Positions 1 to 14,400 are shown, counted from the first letter of the stretch. The stretch is 64,000 nucleotides of DNA from Branchiostoma floridae (GCF_000003815.2 NC_049981.1:25167875-25231874); one strand, 5' to 3'. Program-made: numbers and translations. Notes: generated by a model not told the origin, from the letters alone.

Positions 1-399
1 TAGACAATGTCAATAGGTCTTCGTTCCCACCGCAAACCGTGAATAAACAACGTTCGCTGAAATCCCTACCTACAATTCCGCGAACAAAAGTAACTAGTGT
101 TCCTTTCAGCGTTCTGCGAACTTCCCAAACAATGTTGGCGCGCTTCCGCACGGGTGTACAGATGACTGGATAATTACAGAGACTAAACGTGCACAATGGT
201 AGAGTTGACATACGATATACCGTGGGAACGTAATGGACTAGTGTCCCAAAATATAATCGTCCCGGAGTCAAGATTGAAATACAAGATTAATTGGGTGTTG
301 AAAAGTCCTGCTGCGGGCTCTGATGCGTCACCATGCGGGTCGCCACGTGACCTGCAGGCTGGGATCAAACAACACAGCTACAGGTGGGAGATTTCTCCA

Positions 400-680
400 T
401 TCTGTACTGGTTACTTCCATGAAAAATGGAGACATTGTCTTTGGTGTGTACATATCTGTATGTGCTTTCGTTAGTATAACGTTTGGGTGGACTTTGATGA
501 TATTCAGTATGTAGGCAGCTTGGTATCGGGGAGACAGAAATAAAAGTTATAGTTTGGGCCTCCTGGTGGCTGTCCTTGGTATTGTAGCAGAACTTCCGGT
601 TTTTGTATCTTTTGTCCTCGACATGCTATGGTTGTATTCGGAGAAGAACGTTCATGTCCAGACCACATAAACACTGGAAT
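400..680 (+). repeat. Dispersed repeat copy (CCATGAAAAATGGAG family)
   Basis: Starts CCATGAAAAATGGAGACATT and includes CAGAACTTCCGGTTTTTGTA and ACATGCTATGG, all shared with copies near 21405-22500, 44205-44810, 45228-45330 and 47975-48335. Confidence 0.75.
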
Positions 681-1115
681 GGGGTAATGTACGCTTCTGG
701 GGATCAGTAGACACCGTTACGAAAGAGTGCTATAATAATAAAACTACAGGTGGAAGATTTCTCATTTATTTACTAGTACTAGTTTCGGGGGGAACTTTTT
801 TGTCTGGAGAAATTTGTATGAAAATATTGCTTTCGTCTGCTTTCAGTAAGCTGGGAAATACTGAAATCTAACAGAAAGAAACGAAAATATGATAATCATA
901 TCTCCGCTGTTACTTTATCAATCATATTGTACAAGGTACTAGTATGATTGGGAAGCTAATCCATTACCCTCTACAAATGCCGCATTTGCTACGATCGTAC
1001 ATCCATAGTCAAACAACAGGGCTGTTTGTGGGTGGGTCGTAATAAAAAAAGTTTCTCTATATCCATTTTTTATACTTAATTACCTTTTATACCATTACTT
1101 TTTATGTATCTGATA

Positions 1116-1457
1116 TCATTTATTGTTTTTATTTCCCTTGAAATGATACCTCATTTGTGATGACCATTCTCTTGCGAGGAACACCGGGACTGATTGTGTA
1201 GGCGGGCCACAACAAAAGGGCCTGTGCGGCACCCGAACAGAAACAAATTTTTTAGCTGAGTTAACGATTATAGCAAATATTAATGAGATATGTACAAACA
1301 GGTTGTCGTTGGTTAACTCTTTACATCGTGTATCTACTACATTCAGAGCACTGATAAAAGAGTTGCGCATATCATTGTATAAAGGACACTCTAATATAAA
1401 ATGGACTTCATTCTCTATACGGTTGGAGTGCAATTGATACGTTTTCCTATCACGCAA
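1116..1457 (-). mobile_element. LINE ORF2 C-terminal zinc-finger remnant
   Basis: The frame contains ENEVHFILECPLYNDMRNSF, the histidine/cysteine signature found after the reverse transcriptase domain in many non-LTR elements. The rest of the element is not recognisable. Two copies of the same kind of fragment occur in this window (see 52205-52500). Confidence 0.6.
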
Positions 1458-2424
1458 TGCAATACGTTCTCATCCTCACCCAGAAATAAGGTGCACAGCT
1501 CAAATCTCGGGGCATAATCACACGGTATGAAGTCTTTTATCAATAATATCCACCAAATTTCAAATCACTATTGTCACCGCTTTCCAGTCGACGTCAGTTT
1601 TGAAAAAAACGTAAGGACTAGTATTTAAAGTGGTTAGAAAAGCAAGTGTGACCTGTGATCAGAGCTGTGTGGGTCTTTTACCTTATGCCGTGAAATCTTC
1701 GAAGATATTCTCCAAATGTTTGATAAGGATTCCCTTCGTATGTCAACTAGAAAGGAGTGTGTCTCTGACTTTCAGCAAGCTGACCCGCACACCTCGGGTC
1801 GCAGTTCATGAGGTTTTCCCTTCTCTCCCACCGAATGTAGCGGAGTACCGCCATGGGAATTGAAAGTGTTCAATACTACCACATAGAAGGCACAATATAA
1901 AACAACAACATCAACAGACAGGTGTGTCTGTATACCCAAATAAGGCTTCCAGCCAAATAGCTGATAAGAATCAACTCCTCTAACAAAGAAAACAATGTTA
2001 ACTATAGTGATAGATTGTAACTTGTTAAGATATAAACATAGAAACATTTATATAGATCATATTACATATGAAATTCAAAAGTTAACGTAACTCGACAGTG
2101 AAGATTATATTGTACTTGTGTCTTTTGCAGTAGTCACCTACTCGCCACAAAAACATCATTTTGTATGCATTGATTTGATATTTTGCCGTTTCTACTACGC
2201 TTTCGCTTTGAAGTAAACAAAGAAATATGTCATTAAAAGAAAAATGTTTTCCCACGTAAAAAAAACAACGACAAAAATGCGCACGTGTTACACTATTGGT
2301 GGGATAGGTGAAATGAGGTGAGATTATGGGTCATGTGAGGTCATGGGCCTTATCGCAATCGGCGTGGACTCGAGGACGGGTAACTGTGTTCCACTTAGGA
2401 CCGGTTGGTGTGTGTATCTATATA

Positions 2425-3627
2425 GCCGGCGTAAAGCCATACGGACGCCGGCCGAATTTGTAGCTCGGTCAGAGCTCGCCGAATGTCAACATCGCCCGAG
2501 TATCGGCTGTATTTTTCGTTGAAAATCTGTCCCCTTTACAAATGGACGGAGCCCGCCCGACTTCCGTCCAACACAACTGATTATAATTTGTTAATGAGAT
2601 TGTACTATGTCTTGAACATGGACGAAGTCAGAACTGACTAACCTTGTAAAAAGCCAATATGTGTGTAAAATTTAATTTCTGAGTTGCGGGATATATGCAT
2701 GACATGAGTGGAGTGGACGGGCACACTGAAAACAATAATATCAACAGGAATGTTGTGATACACCAATCCGAAAACTATCACAAGAGCCATAAAGTTAACA
2801 GACCAGTCTTATTCAACATAATACAATAGTTTTGACGTTGCGGAAATCGGGCGAACCTCGGGCAAACCTTGGGCGAACCTCGAGCGAAGGCCGGCAAAGG
2901 CCGTTCGAGTTTTAGACTGGAAACCTTCAGACATGAAGAATATATGATCTCACACATCCAAACCTATAGCAAAAAAATAAATAGAAAGTACTGTCTTCGT
3001 GTCCCTTCGTGTGCCCTTATATTATAAGAGGTACGCAGCTTTCTTAGAAAAGTTCATACAATAGTCTTTATTTATCTTATATTTCGGACAAACTTTTTAC
3101 TAAAGATGAAAGCCCAAAACAAAGGCACGTATTCAACACAGGTGTCAAATTGATTAGTTGACAGTTCTGCCGGAGCCCTCCCGAGCTCCCAGCGACACCA
3201 GCACAACGCTCGCTCAAAGCACGCCCAACATGTTAAAAGTCCGACGGAATATCGTCCGGTTATTGCAGGAAGCCCGAACGAGTCTGGCGCGAGGCAGAAG
3301 ACTTCGGGCAAACTCCGACCGAAAAAGAGAGAGTCAAAAACCGTCGGGTTGCCGCCCGAGTATTGGCCAAGTCTTGGCCATTGCTCGGACAAGCTCCGGT
3401 CGAGCTACAGGCAATCCATTGACGAGCTCTCCGAGCTCAACACTCGCCGCCGAGGCCTCGCTGAAATTAAGCGCAGCTGCAAGTGTCCCGCAAACGCCGG
3501 CCGAGCTGCTAAATATCGGCCGAGGTCCGCATAATCGCCCAAACTCCGGTCATACTCCGGCCGAAAATGTCCATTTGGAGCTCGCCAACAACTCGGCCGA
3601 GCTAAATTCTTGATTTGTAAAGGGGGC
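2425..3627. repeat. Degenerate 11-bp GC-rich periodic array, three blocks
   Basis: Blocks at 2425-2500, 2835-2910 and 3160-3615 are built from 11-bp units close to ACTCCGGCCGA. Clear runs include ACCTCGGGCAA-ACCTTGGGC and GTATTGGCCAA-GTCTTGGCC. CCCCTTTACAAAT occurs at 2530-2542 and inverted at 3613-3626, so the 2.5-3.6 kb part may be a transposon with subterminal repeats. Confidence 0.65.
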
Positions 3628-4300
3628 ATAACACACCAGCTTCGCAGGCACGCGGCGCGGCAGCAGCTGGTTATATTACACCGAACGACTCGTTACCCCT
3701 AACTTTTGCACATCTATCTGCAAGAGTTCTTTTAATAAAACTACCCAGAGAAGATGCCCCTACTGTACTTGGTGATAACAAATTCCACTCTACGATAGTT
3801 CTGGGAAAGTACGAATTTTTGAACACATCAATCCTAGGTTGGTAACTCTGGTATTTGAAGGCATGACTGTTTCTTGTTCTTGTTTGAGCTGGTATTGGAT
3901 ACTTATCAGTTGGTACGTCCACCAGTTTATTGGTCATTTTGTACATCATGGAAAGTCTGCAGCTGGACATTTTCCTTCTGTCTTCAAGTGACATCCACTG
4001 CAAATCTGTTTTCATTTTGGTAATACTAGAATACCTGTTATAGTTGTTTGTGCAGAATCGGGCAGCTTGGTTCTGTACCCTTTCAAGTTTATCTTTGTCT
4101 TTCTTTGTATACGGTCCCTTACTGTAGCGGCATATTCAAGGTTAGGTCTTACTAGTGACGTGTATGCAAGTGATTTTACCCTGGTTGGGCATGCCCACAA
4201 GTTGCGTTTGATTACTCCCAATGTCTGTTTAGCCTTGGTTGTTATTTTGTTAACATGGACACCCCACTTCAGCCCTTTATTTGTGGTAAGCATATGTCAT
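3617..4300 (-). mobile_element. 3' end of a CR1/L2-like non-LTR retrotransposon, frameshifted
   Basis: Two overlapping minus-strand frames (4012-4293 and 3671-4015) read as the C-terminal part of a reverse transcriptase ORF: HVNKITTKAKQTLGVIKRNL, SLAYTSLVRPNLEYAATV, then the post-RT tail VDVFK-type segment FPRTIVEWNLL. A frameshift at about 4012 and loss of the usual VWDP motif show decay. The next 55 bp (3617-3672) match a 3' UTR segment seen again at 39220-39275. Confidence 0.85.
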
Positions 4301-7300
4301 TGAACATTTCATTCACTTCAATACACTTCAAAATTAACAAAAGCTCGGGGCCAATTTTCAATACATTTCAGCTCCATTTGCTGGGTTTCAAATTCCCTTC
4401 TATCCAGGCAACGATTATAAAAGATTCATTCCTAATCATTCCATTTTTGTATCAATGCTAAAACACTTGTCGTTTGGTTATAATTTGTCTGTATTATTAA
4501 GTTGTACTGATTTAAGTTGATTTTTAAAGCACGTTTTTGATAGTTACTTTTTGTACCTGTCGCATGTTCTTTGATTTTGATCAGAATGTCGGGCGTTCAA
4601 AAAGAACCGTCGGCGCCTATCCCCAATGACAACTACCAGACAAAGAATGATCAAAAGTCTACATGAAAGAGAACAAAAGACGAAATGACCTTGTACCTGA
4701 ATCGGTGATCTTGGGAAAACTGGTCTTCCTTTTTTCACATGGGATTACGGATCAACAGGTGACTTAAGTAGCATTAAGGCAAGGACAAGATAACGATCGA
4801 TTAAGAACCGACACGTGACAGAAATGTTCTGATAAGTATCAAGGTTGTAACATTGCCTTGGGCCCAGGATCTGGTCCTGTGTAGTGCACTAGTGCAGAAT
4901 ACACAATTTGTTATGCCACATTGAGTTTATAAATGGCATATCCGAAATGGTGTGAGAGGGCGAAAACAAGAAGAAAAGGTCCAGGTGATCACCAAGGTTC
5001 TAACCTCAATTCAACACACAGAATATCACGTGTCCTCCCCGAGGGTGTAGATTTTCTGTTTCAGAATATTTGGGAATTAGCTCATTTTGCGTTTTTTTTT
5101 ACGATTTGAAGTATTGTTGCATTATATTTACCTGTAGTTCTCAGGGGCGTAAATTTTCTTACAGCCGGTGAACCATGGATGCGCGAGGGGATGGCAAACA
5201 CAGTTCAGAAACTAATTTCAGTTTATCATCTCCGTCCCTTGTAACATTAAATCAATCATTGGAAAGCGTATCTATCATCCTTGATATTCCATTTTCAACA
5301 TTCATAGGGCTGCTTATGTACGTCCTGGTCAGTGCCGAAATTACCCTCGAACATATGCCCGTTAGCATTGTCTCTCCCACATCGTTGAAGGGATATTGAC
5401 GTTTTCCAATGATACGCAATGGTTGTTTCTAATGCTAACACAGAGAAAGGTCGGCTTTATTTTTTCTGCGTATCACTCACATAAACAGCCCTGGTGCTCG
5501 ACCCGAGCTTTTGCGAGTTACAAGCTTCATGGGAGGCCAAGAATTTTAAAAAGAATGTTGGTGTTTACAAAATATTCAGCGAGAGTCAGTGATTTTTGTT
5601 ATTTTGCTGCTTCAGTGAGCGCCACCTGCCGTTTTTTGTTGCAATAACAATGTTGTGTCTTCCTTTTTGTTTCTTTTCTAGTCCGTGGAACAAGAGAGCG
5701 CCATCATGCACTCTTAGGTTCTTGGCAGAGCGGAAAACGGCCGCCATTTTCCTTTCAGAGCAAGGGGCAAGTAGCGTTTGACCCCTTGGCCCCATCGGAG
5801 TGTTAGTCTGTGTGCATTGTTGAAGGGCTCTAAGGTCTTCATTAAAACGACTCACTCTTCTTTTCCTAAACCCCAGCTTGAACAGAAACTAAAATGATTT
5901 GTTTTTACCTACCAATAATAGCAAAATTTGTTTATGTAAGGAAATATAGTAAAATAGTATAGTAAACACCAAAATGGTGTATGTACAAATTCAGAATGAA
6001 GGGTTGTGCACAAAAATAGAAATCTATGACCAGGTCAATTGATACTAATTATAGAGAACAGGAGCCTGAAATATACATTTTGGATTAAAAATGGGCATAG
6101 AAAACTCAATAAAAGATTTTTTTCTACATTTAAAAACCATGTATGAAAAAAAGTCAATGGTCATTTATCCATATCAAATTTCAGATCATTTGTTCTCTCA
6201 AAATGAAAGAACTGAATTATTTGTTACCAAAAATGGCAAAGTAAAACGAGGAAAAATGGTACACCAGTATTTCCATCCCTAATGTGAAATCTAAGTACAG
6301 TGTGTATAGGACAATCCATGACAGAAATATGTTGGCAGGTATACTGGTACCTTGTAAAAGGTTGTTATCATCAGACATGGCTCAAAATACTATTTAAAGC
6401 TTTCATATATTTCATACCAGTTATTTTTCTTGTTAATCTAACAGTGAAAACTGAATAGTTATACAGGAAGATGTAGAGACAAAAGAAAATGCAATAGCAA
6501 GGATATCTTACAAAAGTTTATTCTGACAGACACTACAAAATAGTTTTAATCTGGGTACAGTCCTGGCCCCTTGAATAATGCTTCAGTCCCACCTGATCTC
6601 AGCAAACCCTCATTGGCCATGACTGTCACTGTATCACTATCAGCAAATTTACTGCTGGACTATGTAAATTGTACTTCAGGAGCAATATGCTAGGTGGCAT
6701 CACAGTGTGGTATAGACACTGTTTGGGTAGACTGTATAAATACACAATAGCATCCATCGGTTCCATCCAAGTTTCCCACATCATAGAAAATCTAGCATTA
6801 TCTCAGTCACTATTACTGTCTCAGATATAACAGCTAACCAGAATTTTAGCCGCAGTTCTGTTGTCAGCGGCTAGGTAACCCTCTTTCTGATGATACCTAC
6901 CATATTTCCTTGAATAAAGAACACACTTTGAAACTTCTTAAAATTCTGTGCTGCAAGTCATTGCCAAATTCAGTTGTGTACTTAATATGAGGTTATTGCA
7001 CAGCTAAATCTGAAAAGGACCTCAAATAGAGCAACACCTCTAGATCTAGTTAGGATGCAAAACTATTTTTTTTTACATTTCTTCTATTCTGATGGATTTT
7101 GTAACTTGTGGTTTGTGATTTACAAGTTTGTAAAGACAATGCCAGCAGGGAACACTAGTGTTTTTACAAACTGTATAGAAGTCTTATAAATTTGAATTTA
7201 TGCAGTTCAAGATGTTTTCAAGATAGGTTAGGAAGGGTGCGTAATGCGTACTCTATTTCAGTTTTTCCATTTTAAGTTTCAGTCCCACAGATTTATCTGT

Positions 7301-8435
7301 CAGAGACTTGACCCAAACTGGGGGTGCATATTTCAATTGGGGTGCGTACTTTAATCGGGAAAACATGGTGTTACTTAAATATGTATATATATATATATAC
7401 AGACCTAAATTGAGACAATTAATATTACTCTGCAGTTCTCTGGGTTAGTGATAGAGGGAGTAAGGGTAAGGTAGCTCTTGAGGTTATTCCTAATGTTCCT
7501 AACGTTATATTCACAATAGTTGGCAACCAGGAAAGTTGTCGTCTTGGTTACCACATTCCAATATGTCAAATTATCTTCGTTTTGACCCCCCAACATTATT
7601 CTTGCTTTTTAAGAAAATTCTTTCCCTCACTACAGAAAACTACATGGGCATGGTACTGCAATAATGAATAAACCGCTATGAAGAGTGCTCAAAAAGCCCC
7701 TTTCCTTTGAAGCTGCTAAATTCTTATCTGCCATGTGTACGGACCAGCCTTGTGAGATGTAGCCAAAAAATATGAATTCCTTGGGAATGTAGTTGACGAC
7801 TCTCACAAAGGTGGAATCCTTAGAATATCTTCAAGCCAAGAACAATTGTGTCAAGCTGGCTCTGTCCCAAAGACGTTGCCAAAAAGTGGTGCATCCTGCA
7901 ACCTCTCTAGTTCCTGTCAAATGTGATTAGAGTACTGGAGAGTACCCAGCCAAGTCAATCTTTGTGACTGAAGTAAGTGGTTGTGCACGTGGAAGACTAA
8001 TCCTAGGTTCTGACTGGGATAGATCATGTGCAAACTGATCCATCATTGCCTTCTTCCTAGCCTGGTATCCATATTCCCATTCCAGGTCCAGTTCTCTTCT
8101 CTGATTGCTTCCCTGCCCAATACAATAGTCTGGCACCCTTTCCTATTCAAATGTTTGGACCATACCTCAATAATCATTTTTGATATCAAATATTGGGGAT
8201 TGCACTTTGCGACTCAAACCCAACAACAGCAATCACTTGTATCTTAGGCCAATACTCAAATGCAAATTGTATCTCTATCATTATCAAGTGGCACTAGACT
8301 ATTGTGAAAAGAAGCTATGAAAGGAGTGAACCAGAGCTAGTATAGAATGGATACTATTGGATACCATACTACTGTAGTTTCTACCCCCCTACCCTTGCAT
8401 TATAAAAGACAGTCCATGTTGAGAGATGTTTGTGT
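4301..8435. other. Non-coding stretch, nothing recognised
   Basis: Only short open frames without domain signatures, AT-rich sequence, a TA microsatellite near 7385, and one short dispersed repeat near 8000-8160. The 3' UTR of MAD2L1 should lie below 8436 but no clear poly(A) signal was identified. Confidence 0.6.
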
Positions 8436-11400
8436 TCAGTCAGCGTTCTTGTAGCAGACCATGGCGTCCACCTTGTGGATGGAGGTACTGAAGGACCGGA
8501 GTCGAACCTCCTCAGACTTGGCGATGAAGTGAGGTCCGGACTCCTCCCAGGTCTCTGGGACCTGCAGATCCTTGTCTGTGTAGATGAGCAGGTCAAAGGA
8601 ACCTGCAAGGGGAGAGGAGATGAAATTCTGTAAGTACGTAAACTACAGAATACTCAGAAAGCACAAAAACAAAAGCTATCAAAGTTATTGTTATTGGGTG
8701 GGCCGACTACTCACTCTTTGCACCCAGGGGCTGAATTGCGAGGAGCTTACAATAGGCGGGGCTAGATCGCAAGGGTCTGGAGCGAGCTGCCATTCGGTGC
8801 CACTCAGGTGACCTCAATACAACTGTCGCACGTGTCTGCAGTGAGCTGCCATTCGGCGCCACTCAGGTGACCTCAATACGACAGAAATTGCCCTATGTGC
8901 GGCCAAGGCACTGTACGTTTTGGACTCACACAGCACCATCGCACGTGTGGTGGGTTCTGTAACGTGCCTGGGGTATGGCTCTCCCCAGACACGGGACCTC
9001 CACTTAACGTCCTATCCGAGGGACGGCCCTAGCCGAAGCTAGGTACTCATTTTCACCTGAGTTAAGTGAGGAAAGTCGTGTAAAGTGCCTTTCCCAAGGA
9101 CACAAGATCGGTGACACGCAGCTGGATTCAAACCCGCAACCTCTTGGTCACGGGCCGAACACAATACCACTGTGCTACGTGGACCCTGACATTGATCTTC
9201 GGCTGCAATTGTTGCCAGAAGGTTGCTGAATTTCAAAACAGTCCAAGAGATGATAGGTAGTTTTCACCTGAAAATCTACCTTATCACATCGAAGAGGGCT
9301 CAGTCTCCTACAGTCCATTGATGACCTCTAAGCATTGTGCAGGACACCAGCTGTATTGCTGCTGAAAATGTCAGCTCAACATAATTGAATTTTAAGCCTG
9401 CAAACCTGTTGAGTGAGCTATTTTCCTGCATTGTGATGCTAGATTGAACACTGGAAGAGAAAGGTTGGCCTTTTTGAGCTTTGCACCCACCAGATCAGAC
9501 ATGCTGCGCATCATATCAGACATGCTGCACATCATGCAAGTGAAATCATTAGAATGATAGAAAGAAATAGAATCATGGTCAAGGGGTATTTCTGTACTTT
9601 TCACCTGCGAGCTGCTTATATAAGCAGTCCTCTTGCTTGACCCATGGATGTACAATTATAGCAAAAGCTGCACCAGTGTAACAAACACGCTTTTTAATCA
9701 CCTAGGATAAAAAAAACAATTGATAAACCGAAATCAAGTCTCAAATTTTAAGTTTATATTAATTGACTCACAGTTTTCCTCCAGTAGAGGCAGGAATGTC
9801 ACTGAGGCTGTGATCTGTCGTATCACTGCTTTGATCTCATCATTGATCTCCTTCAGTGGTTTCTCACGAGGTTTACTGCAGAGAACACATATAAGACAAT
9901 TGGATGACCTTGATCCAGATTTAATCACATTTCTAGTGGCCCTCCCACATTCCTGTGTGGAAGGGCTCCATATTGAGTCCTGGAGAGTGAGAGTTTGTGT
10001 TAGACTATTCCATCAGTCTGGAATCCATCCTATTCCAGCTCTGGTTTGCTCCTATGGTCGCTTCCTGCCAAATGGTCTGGTACCCGCCAATTTAGGATCA
10101 ACTGGCATTTTAATATCCGCACAAAACATACACATTGGCATTTCAATATCTGTGTAAGTGAGAGCTCTGAGTAGCTGCATGGTCCTCTGTAAAAAAAAAC
10201 GTTATTAAAAAACAAATTCAAAAAGGCATTTAGTTCTGTAAACTATCTGAAACTGAAAATAATCAATGGCAAAAGTGACAAACATTTCAATATGTATGGT
10301 TGCCAGACTACATGCAAGTGTTTTATGTGTTTCATATATATATATGTATTTTGTGAGGAATCGATCAGAGGGGCAAACAAAAGCTAGGATAGGATGGATA
10401 CCATTTCAATAGAGCCCTGAACAGTGAGAGTGTGGGTTACATAGACTACTACTACTAGATGCCTGTACATCCAGAAATCTAAACATAGCTGGCCTGCCTT
10501 CCTTTATCTTCAGGTAGTCACAACTTTGCATCTTGTTTGGAAGAGGGCAGATGAAGGTCAAAACTATTCAGGAGTCATGGGAGAACTTTCAGAATCTCCA
10601 CTATCAATCTGCTGACCTTTGCCTACCATTAGAACTAATGACAAGGTTACAGCATATAGTTTGGGCACTAAACCATTCTGTGACAGGAAATTGCTATGAC
10701 GTAAAGACTTACGTACCAAGGCAGCTCTTAATCACAAGGCTTTACTCCTTCACTTCCGAAGTCATCTACTTGCTATTGCAGTCACAGATTTAAGTCACCA
10801 CTCTAAGACCGCTGTAGCTTTTTACAGCAACACATCATATAATTTCATATTCAACAGTATGGAAATAGTAGCCGTCTAGAAGTGACCAAAAAAGGGGTTA
10901 TGAGACTATGAAGTAACAGTAATGTCCCAGGGGGAAGCAATTTTGTGGGAGTTAAAAGAAAGGTCACAAAAGGGTGGCAAAGCGGGATTGAATGTATTTT
11001 GTTGCCTGCTTTCCAAGAAATAGACACAAGGAAAAATTTGAACTAGACTTTAAAAGTGTGCTGTAAGAAATACAGGCATCTGTGCCTGCCAAGCAATTGC
11101 ATAACCTATGAAGTTTTGCAAATATAAACTTCTGAGATGTTGCCTAATAGTAATACAAAATCAACTTTCAAAAATGTTAATCATGTACATAGTACACATT
11201 CACAACAATCATCAATAACATTATACTGTATCCATCAGTAGTACAAAATGTACTGTACTCACCTATCTTCTGTCATTGTTTTGTCACACTCAATGTCAAA
11301 CTGCCATCTCTCCAGTACTTCTTGTGTGTCGATGCTTGTTACCACCACGACCAACTTCTCTACAGTTTTGTCCAGTAGCCAGTCTGAAAAGCAAAGTGAT

Positions 11401-14400
11401 GAAACAATGTCTACTACAAAACTACATTTGTATACTGAAGAAAATAATTTCTAAAACCCCTGACTTCACAATCCCAACATTCAAAGTTGTTGACCCAAAT
11501 TTTCCCTTTCAGTATTCTGCTTTGCAGTGCTTTATTTCCTGACAGCGGCACTTGTTATTCTGGTAGATACCCTCCAACGTCATTAGCTTCGAGTATGGAA
11601 AACTTATCTACTTGATCAAGGGCTCTTTCATCTTGTCTAAATTAGTCTTTGGGGTAAAGGAACACCCCTTAAGAAGCATGTCAAGCAGGTCATCTATCTG
11701 CTGACGTCATTACGCGTCTCTGACAACAGCTCATGAATTTTCTGTGAGTTACTTTTCAAGGACCTTGACTTACTTACTGCAAATTAATTTAAGTTTGTTG
11801 CACTTAAATTCTGTGGCACTGTGAAAATAAAGAGTTTGCACTTTTTCTTTAGTTTGCAGTTCAAACAACAGTAGCGACACAAAGGAAGACAACCTTCATA
11901 ATATTATTATAAATAATACTAATAGTACACACTTGCTAAGGCCAGTTATCCAAGGACCAATAAAATCTTGTCTATGCAAGGAGGCTGAAAAAGAGTTTTC
12001 AACCTCCTTGGTCTATGTGAACAGGTGGCCACTATAGACAGGATTCTGAGTGCCAATGAAAAAGGAACAGTGGCAAGGAGGTCCTTATAACAGAGGTTAT
12101 CACTTGTACAGGTATCTTTTTAAATTCATGATAAAGATCAAATATCTATCGCAATGACAAACCTTTCAGTTGCATCAGGACATTGTTTAGATACGTCTTC
12201 AGCTCGTTGTCTGTGGTGACCAGTAAAGTCAGGCCGTACTTCTGCACACGGCTGAACGTCTCCGGAGGGTAGATGCCACGCTGGTACAGAATGGAGTTTA
12301 TACCGTACGCTACATCCAAACAAAACAAGAACAGAACTTTACCAACTGAAACAGCTATGGTTGCTAATGATACAGAATTGTATCAAGTTAAAACATTACT
12401 ATTACATGTACTATATTAGACGCAGGGCTCAAAATTCAGTTTTGGGAATAGGTGCACTGGTGCACCCAACCTAGAAAATTGGGTGCACCAAAATATTTTT
12501 GGGTGCACCACATAAAAGAAAGTAGAATATCAGAATAACCTAATTGCAAACCTACTAAATTGGTAATTTGAACGGAGAAATCGGAAGTACTATCACAGTC
12601 ATTTTATTATCTTTCTAACACATAGATGTCAAGAATATGGTGTTTACTTAGTATACTGATCATGACATCTTTACATATATAAGCCTATGAAAAAAATTGG
12701 GTAAACAGTTCCAATGTGCACAAAACCCCAGTATTTCGAGCCCTGAGACGTCATTTCCCCCTCAACCTCAAAATCAAGCTGAAGTACACAAAACTGAAAG
12801 TACATCAATGCTTTTGCCAGATCAACACACTGTACAAGTACTTGTGGAACAATAGCTGTTGGTTAAGATGACCTAGCATGAGAAGTCTCATATTTAGAAA
12901 TAATAATGGCCCATCAATAAGCATTTTCACAGAGATCAGAATGCATTTGCGGTGACAGCCCTTGCCTTAACCATTGTTTCGATTTCCATATAACAATGTC
13001 CAGGGGTGCCTAAGCATTTGCACGAACCCTATGAAATTCGTACGAATATTATGTGATACACACGAATCACTATGCGAAAATGCACGAAAATTATGAAATT
13101 CGCACGAATCACTATGCAAAAACGCACAAATATTATGAAATTCGCACGAATCACTATGTGATTCACTCGAAGTCACGAACCTTAATTTTATGAGATTTGC
13201 ACGATCCTTATGCGAAATTACGCAACCACTGCCGGGGTCACGTGACAGACGGAGCGGGATTTTCAAGATGGCGGCTTCGATCGGCGACGACGGAAAATAC
13301 GATGTAACATGCCGAAATGAAGCAAAACAGTAGCTCACAGGCTATCAAATACATCTTTGGGACGGTTAATGTCCATTCCATGCCTTGAAATATAAATATC
13401 ACGGGTAGAAACGCTCAAAATCATGCCTCCTCCCGGCCGCCGTTTTTGCACAAGGATCGTGCAAATCTCATAAGGTTCGTGTGAATCACATAGTAATTCG
13501 TGCGAATTTCATAATATTCGTGCGTTTTTGCATAGTGATTCGTGCGAATTTCATAATATTCGTGCGTTTTCGCATAGTGATTCGTGTGTATCACATAATA
13601 TTCGTACGAATTTCATAGGGTTCGTGAAAATGCTTAGGCACCCCTGATGTCCAGGCGGTTTTTGTTTTGTTCTTCCCAGGCCTTTACCTTTGACATATTA
13701 CCAAGAATTCCTGTCGCTGCACATGCGTTCTGATCTCTGTGAAAGGGCTTATAACCAAAGGATGGAACAGAAATTGGGAACATTCTACTGTCTGAATTAT
13801 TATTTTTCAGAGAGTATTCAATCTCAAACCAACAACGTCTTTTGTATCAACTGAATTGATTACTAGTAGTATACAAATAATTAAGACTTTACAAAGTGAA
13901 TGTAACTACTACTTCGTCTGCTCCACCTCATACGAGGATGAACGATGATGATGTAACTACAGTCTTTCAAATCAATATTGGGCCCCTGTATGATTTGGGC
14001 GGCATTAGACTAAGTAGAGACAGAACAAAGGGTGGGGATTATTGATAGTGCGGTAGAAATGACGATCGTTGCGCAATTACGAATAATAGTAACCCTGAAT
14101 ATCAGAACCTTAGTAAAGATAAAACATCATCATCGTTTGATGAAAGGGAAAATAATTTGCACCTATCTTGTTGCTTACTATTTCAGTCAGCCATAATTTT
14201 TCGGTCTCAGCTGAAATAACCATTTCCTTCTTTAGTACACCACGGATGTGCGTCAAAAATACGTCAATGTAAATGAAATTGCTGCAAGAGAATATAAACT
14301 AAAGGGAGTTACAGCCATGATGACAGAAGCTGCCGCATGCCCCTCCCCCCAAAGGAGCTCCTTGACATGTGCGCCATTTCATCGATGTTTTTCAGAAAAA

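Noticed and set aside
3158-3613. 151-codon plus-strand frame, Ser/Ala/Arg-rich
   Set aside because: Open only because the GC-rich 11-bp repeat lacks stop triplets; no domain or splice signals.
5586-5855. Minus-strand frame with ATGGCGGCC start
   Set aside because: Start context looks genic but no domain, splice sites or downstream exons could be joined.
9100-9190. Possible functional tRNA gene
   Set aside because: The cloverleaf is imperfect and it continues into a SINE body; SINE head instead.
12967-13338. 123-codon minus-strand frame with repeated SHSDSCEFHN
   Set aside because: It lies in the arm of the fold-back element; the peptide repeat simply mirrors the 45-bp DNA subrepeat.
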